A stretch of DNA of 58,126 bases from an uncultured Oscillospiraceae bacterium (GTDB lineage Bacteria > Bacillota > Clostridia > Oscillospirales > Acutalibacteraceae): positions 1-58,126 of the forward strand of contig CASEZK010000028.1 in the NCBI GenBank assembly GCA_949292425.1, written 5' to 3'. Shown here piece by piece: positions 57,242 through 58,126 of this stretch (position 1 is the stretch's first letter; the number at the start of each line of letters is the position of its first letter). The notes under the pieces were generated by a model. The model was not told the DNA's origin and ran no database searches. It saw nothing but the letters and a program-made list of their open reading frames with translations. Made by a program: the position numbers and the translations under genes.

Positions 57242-57701
57242 TATATGAAAATAAACCTAAAAAGAAAAGTCGAAGTAATGAATTCTCTTATTTCGGCTTT
57301 CACAATTATAAGTGGGATTTGATGATAAAAAACGTCGAATTTTAGGATTACATAGCAGATAATTATATTTAGTCGGGAAGAAAGGTTTTCTTATGAACGG
57401 TAATGGGATCTCTACCTTACCATGTCTAAGGCTACCGAAAAAAGAACATGTACATATCAACATATGCTGACAAGCGGTAAGTAAAATAGTTAATTTTATA
57501 GCGAAAGTTGGTAGAATGAACTATATTCAGAGTAGTATTGTGAATGTAGTAAAAGTATAAATTATGATATGTTCACATAGATGGGTTAAGATCTTGGGAA
57601 ATTCAGTATTGGCATATGAAAATAAGCAAAAGACAGATTACAAATATTAAAAATTGATAATAATCGAGAGTAAAAAGCAAAAATATCAAATCAACAATTC
57701 C
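57242..57701. other. Degenerate intergenic DNA after spo0A
   Basis: 460 bases, AT-rich, without a convincing gene on either strand. A weak 9-bp hairpin (57266-57274/57292-57300) may end the spo0A transcript. A plus-strand stretch around 57380-57480 reads as broken protein-like segments with stops in every frame, consistent with decayed coding DNA of unknown origin. Confidence 0.5.
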
Positions 57702-57995
57702 TCAACGCCTTATCGTATATTTCTGGTACTTCTCTCTCAGTTTCTTGCCAGACAAAATGTTGCTGCGCCAAAAATTATCATTCTGACTCCACTCTATTGC
57801 CGCAGCTATATCATCTGCATCAATCCTGTCTATGCGAAGCATTAAGTCAATGTCTTTCGCCCATCGCTGGCGTTGTCTTTCGTTCTGCGGAAATTTCGGA
57901 TTATTTTCTGCGATGCATCTTTCTAAAAATTTTGCCAGCAAATATGCCTCGCTGTCAGCTTCAAAAGCTGAAATTGTCAATAAATGTTGACACAA
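57702..57995 (-). pseudogene. C-terminal fragment of a phage-type replication protein
   Basis: 97 codons. LLAKFLERCIAENNPKF, then a WAKDIDLMLRID stretch, DADDIAAAIEWSQNDNFW and NILSGKKLREKYQ match the C-terminal tail of phage/prophage DNA replication organiser proteins as I remember them. It starts only at a TTG with no ribosome site; an in-frame stop lies shortly upstream and the N-terminal DNA-binding domain is absent. Most likely a mobile-element remnant. Confidence 0.55.
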
Positions 57996-58076
57996 TTTAT
58001 TCGCGGAACTAAAAATTTAACCCGCATGTTGAAAAGAAGCATAATATAGTTGCCTTTTAATTAGAGGAGGCAGGCC

Positions 58077-58126
58077 TTGGTTGGCAGAGCAAATTCTCCT
58101 ATTGTTCCAATAACTGATAAAATATT
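58077..58126 (+). CDS. Start of a possible excisionase gene (cut by window edge)
   Basis: A strong GAGGAGG site precedes a TTG at 58077 opening the frame MVGRANSPIVPITDKI before the window ends. Tn916-type Xis and related small excisionases start with a similar short leader ahead of a LTIEEAS motif, but that motif would lie past the edge, so identity is tentative. Confidence 0.3.
   Translation, partial: MVGRANSPIVPITDKI

Overview
The window is AT-rich chromosomal DNA of an endospore-forming Clostridia-type bacterium (Bacillota). It carries the complete spoIIIAA-AH locus, spoIVB, spo0A, an alpha/beta SASP and a YlmC/YmxH protein. It also carries typical clostridial neighbourhoods: dgt-dnaG-sigA, ffs-dnaX-ybaB-recR, a V/A-type ATPase operon, class III fructose bisphosphatase, CD1247, DUF4364 and DUF1292. 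Gene content resembles Oscillospirales/Ruminococcaceae relatives, but the species cannot be named from the sequence alone. UUG starts behind an AGGTGA-type ribosome binding site are common (dnaG, dgt, spoIVB, rfbD and others).

Layout. 0.1-4 kb: a holin-like small membrane protein, a DUF421/DUF4363 pair and a three-gene ABC importer. 4-6.5 kb: CD1247, DUF1653, efp and pepP. 6.5-13.5 kb: a leftward cluster of class III FBPase, two GT2 glycosyltransferases and rfbA/D/B/C, which makes dTDP-L-rhamnose for a cell-surface polysaccharide. 13.7-16.8 kb: recR, ybaB, dnaX and the SRP RNA. 16.9-21.8 kb: rpmE, a broken yigZ, dgt, dnaG and sigA, rightward. 21.8-26.7 kb: YmxH, a P-type ATPase, ispF, tcdA and a secreted protein with a phage-baseplate-like C-terminal region. 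26.7-35.4 kb: a nine-gene V/A-ATPase operon (order H-I-K-E-C-F-A-B-D). 35.4-37.8 kb: a MORN-repeat gene interrupted by one TGA. 38-39.2 kb: a short MscS protein and DUF4364. 39.3-44.2 kb: spoIIIAA-AH. 44.5-51 kb: DUF1292, a probable 6S RNA, galE, a RING/DUF2628 protein, a flippase, pgsA and rimO. 51-57.2 kb: greA, lysS, a SASP, an unrecognised gene, two half-size TauE/SafE genes, spoIVB and spo0A. 57.2-58.1 kb: degenerate DNA, a fragment of a phage-type replication gene and the start of a possible excisionase gene, so a mobile element probably begins at or beyond the right edge.

The most unusual signal is a set of three intergenic elements at about 14.7, 39.2 and 44.4 kb. Each folds on paper into the same four-way junction: a GC-rich closing stem with a CAGC/GCTG core, enclosing three back-to-back perfect hairpins with almost no unpaired bases. 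The arm sequences differ completely between copies while the architecture is kept. I do not recognise this family. Other points of interest are an apparent AUU start codon for the V-ATPase C subunit, the TGA at a conserved MORN glycine, and the secreted orphan baseplate-like domain.
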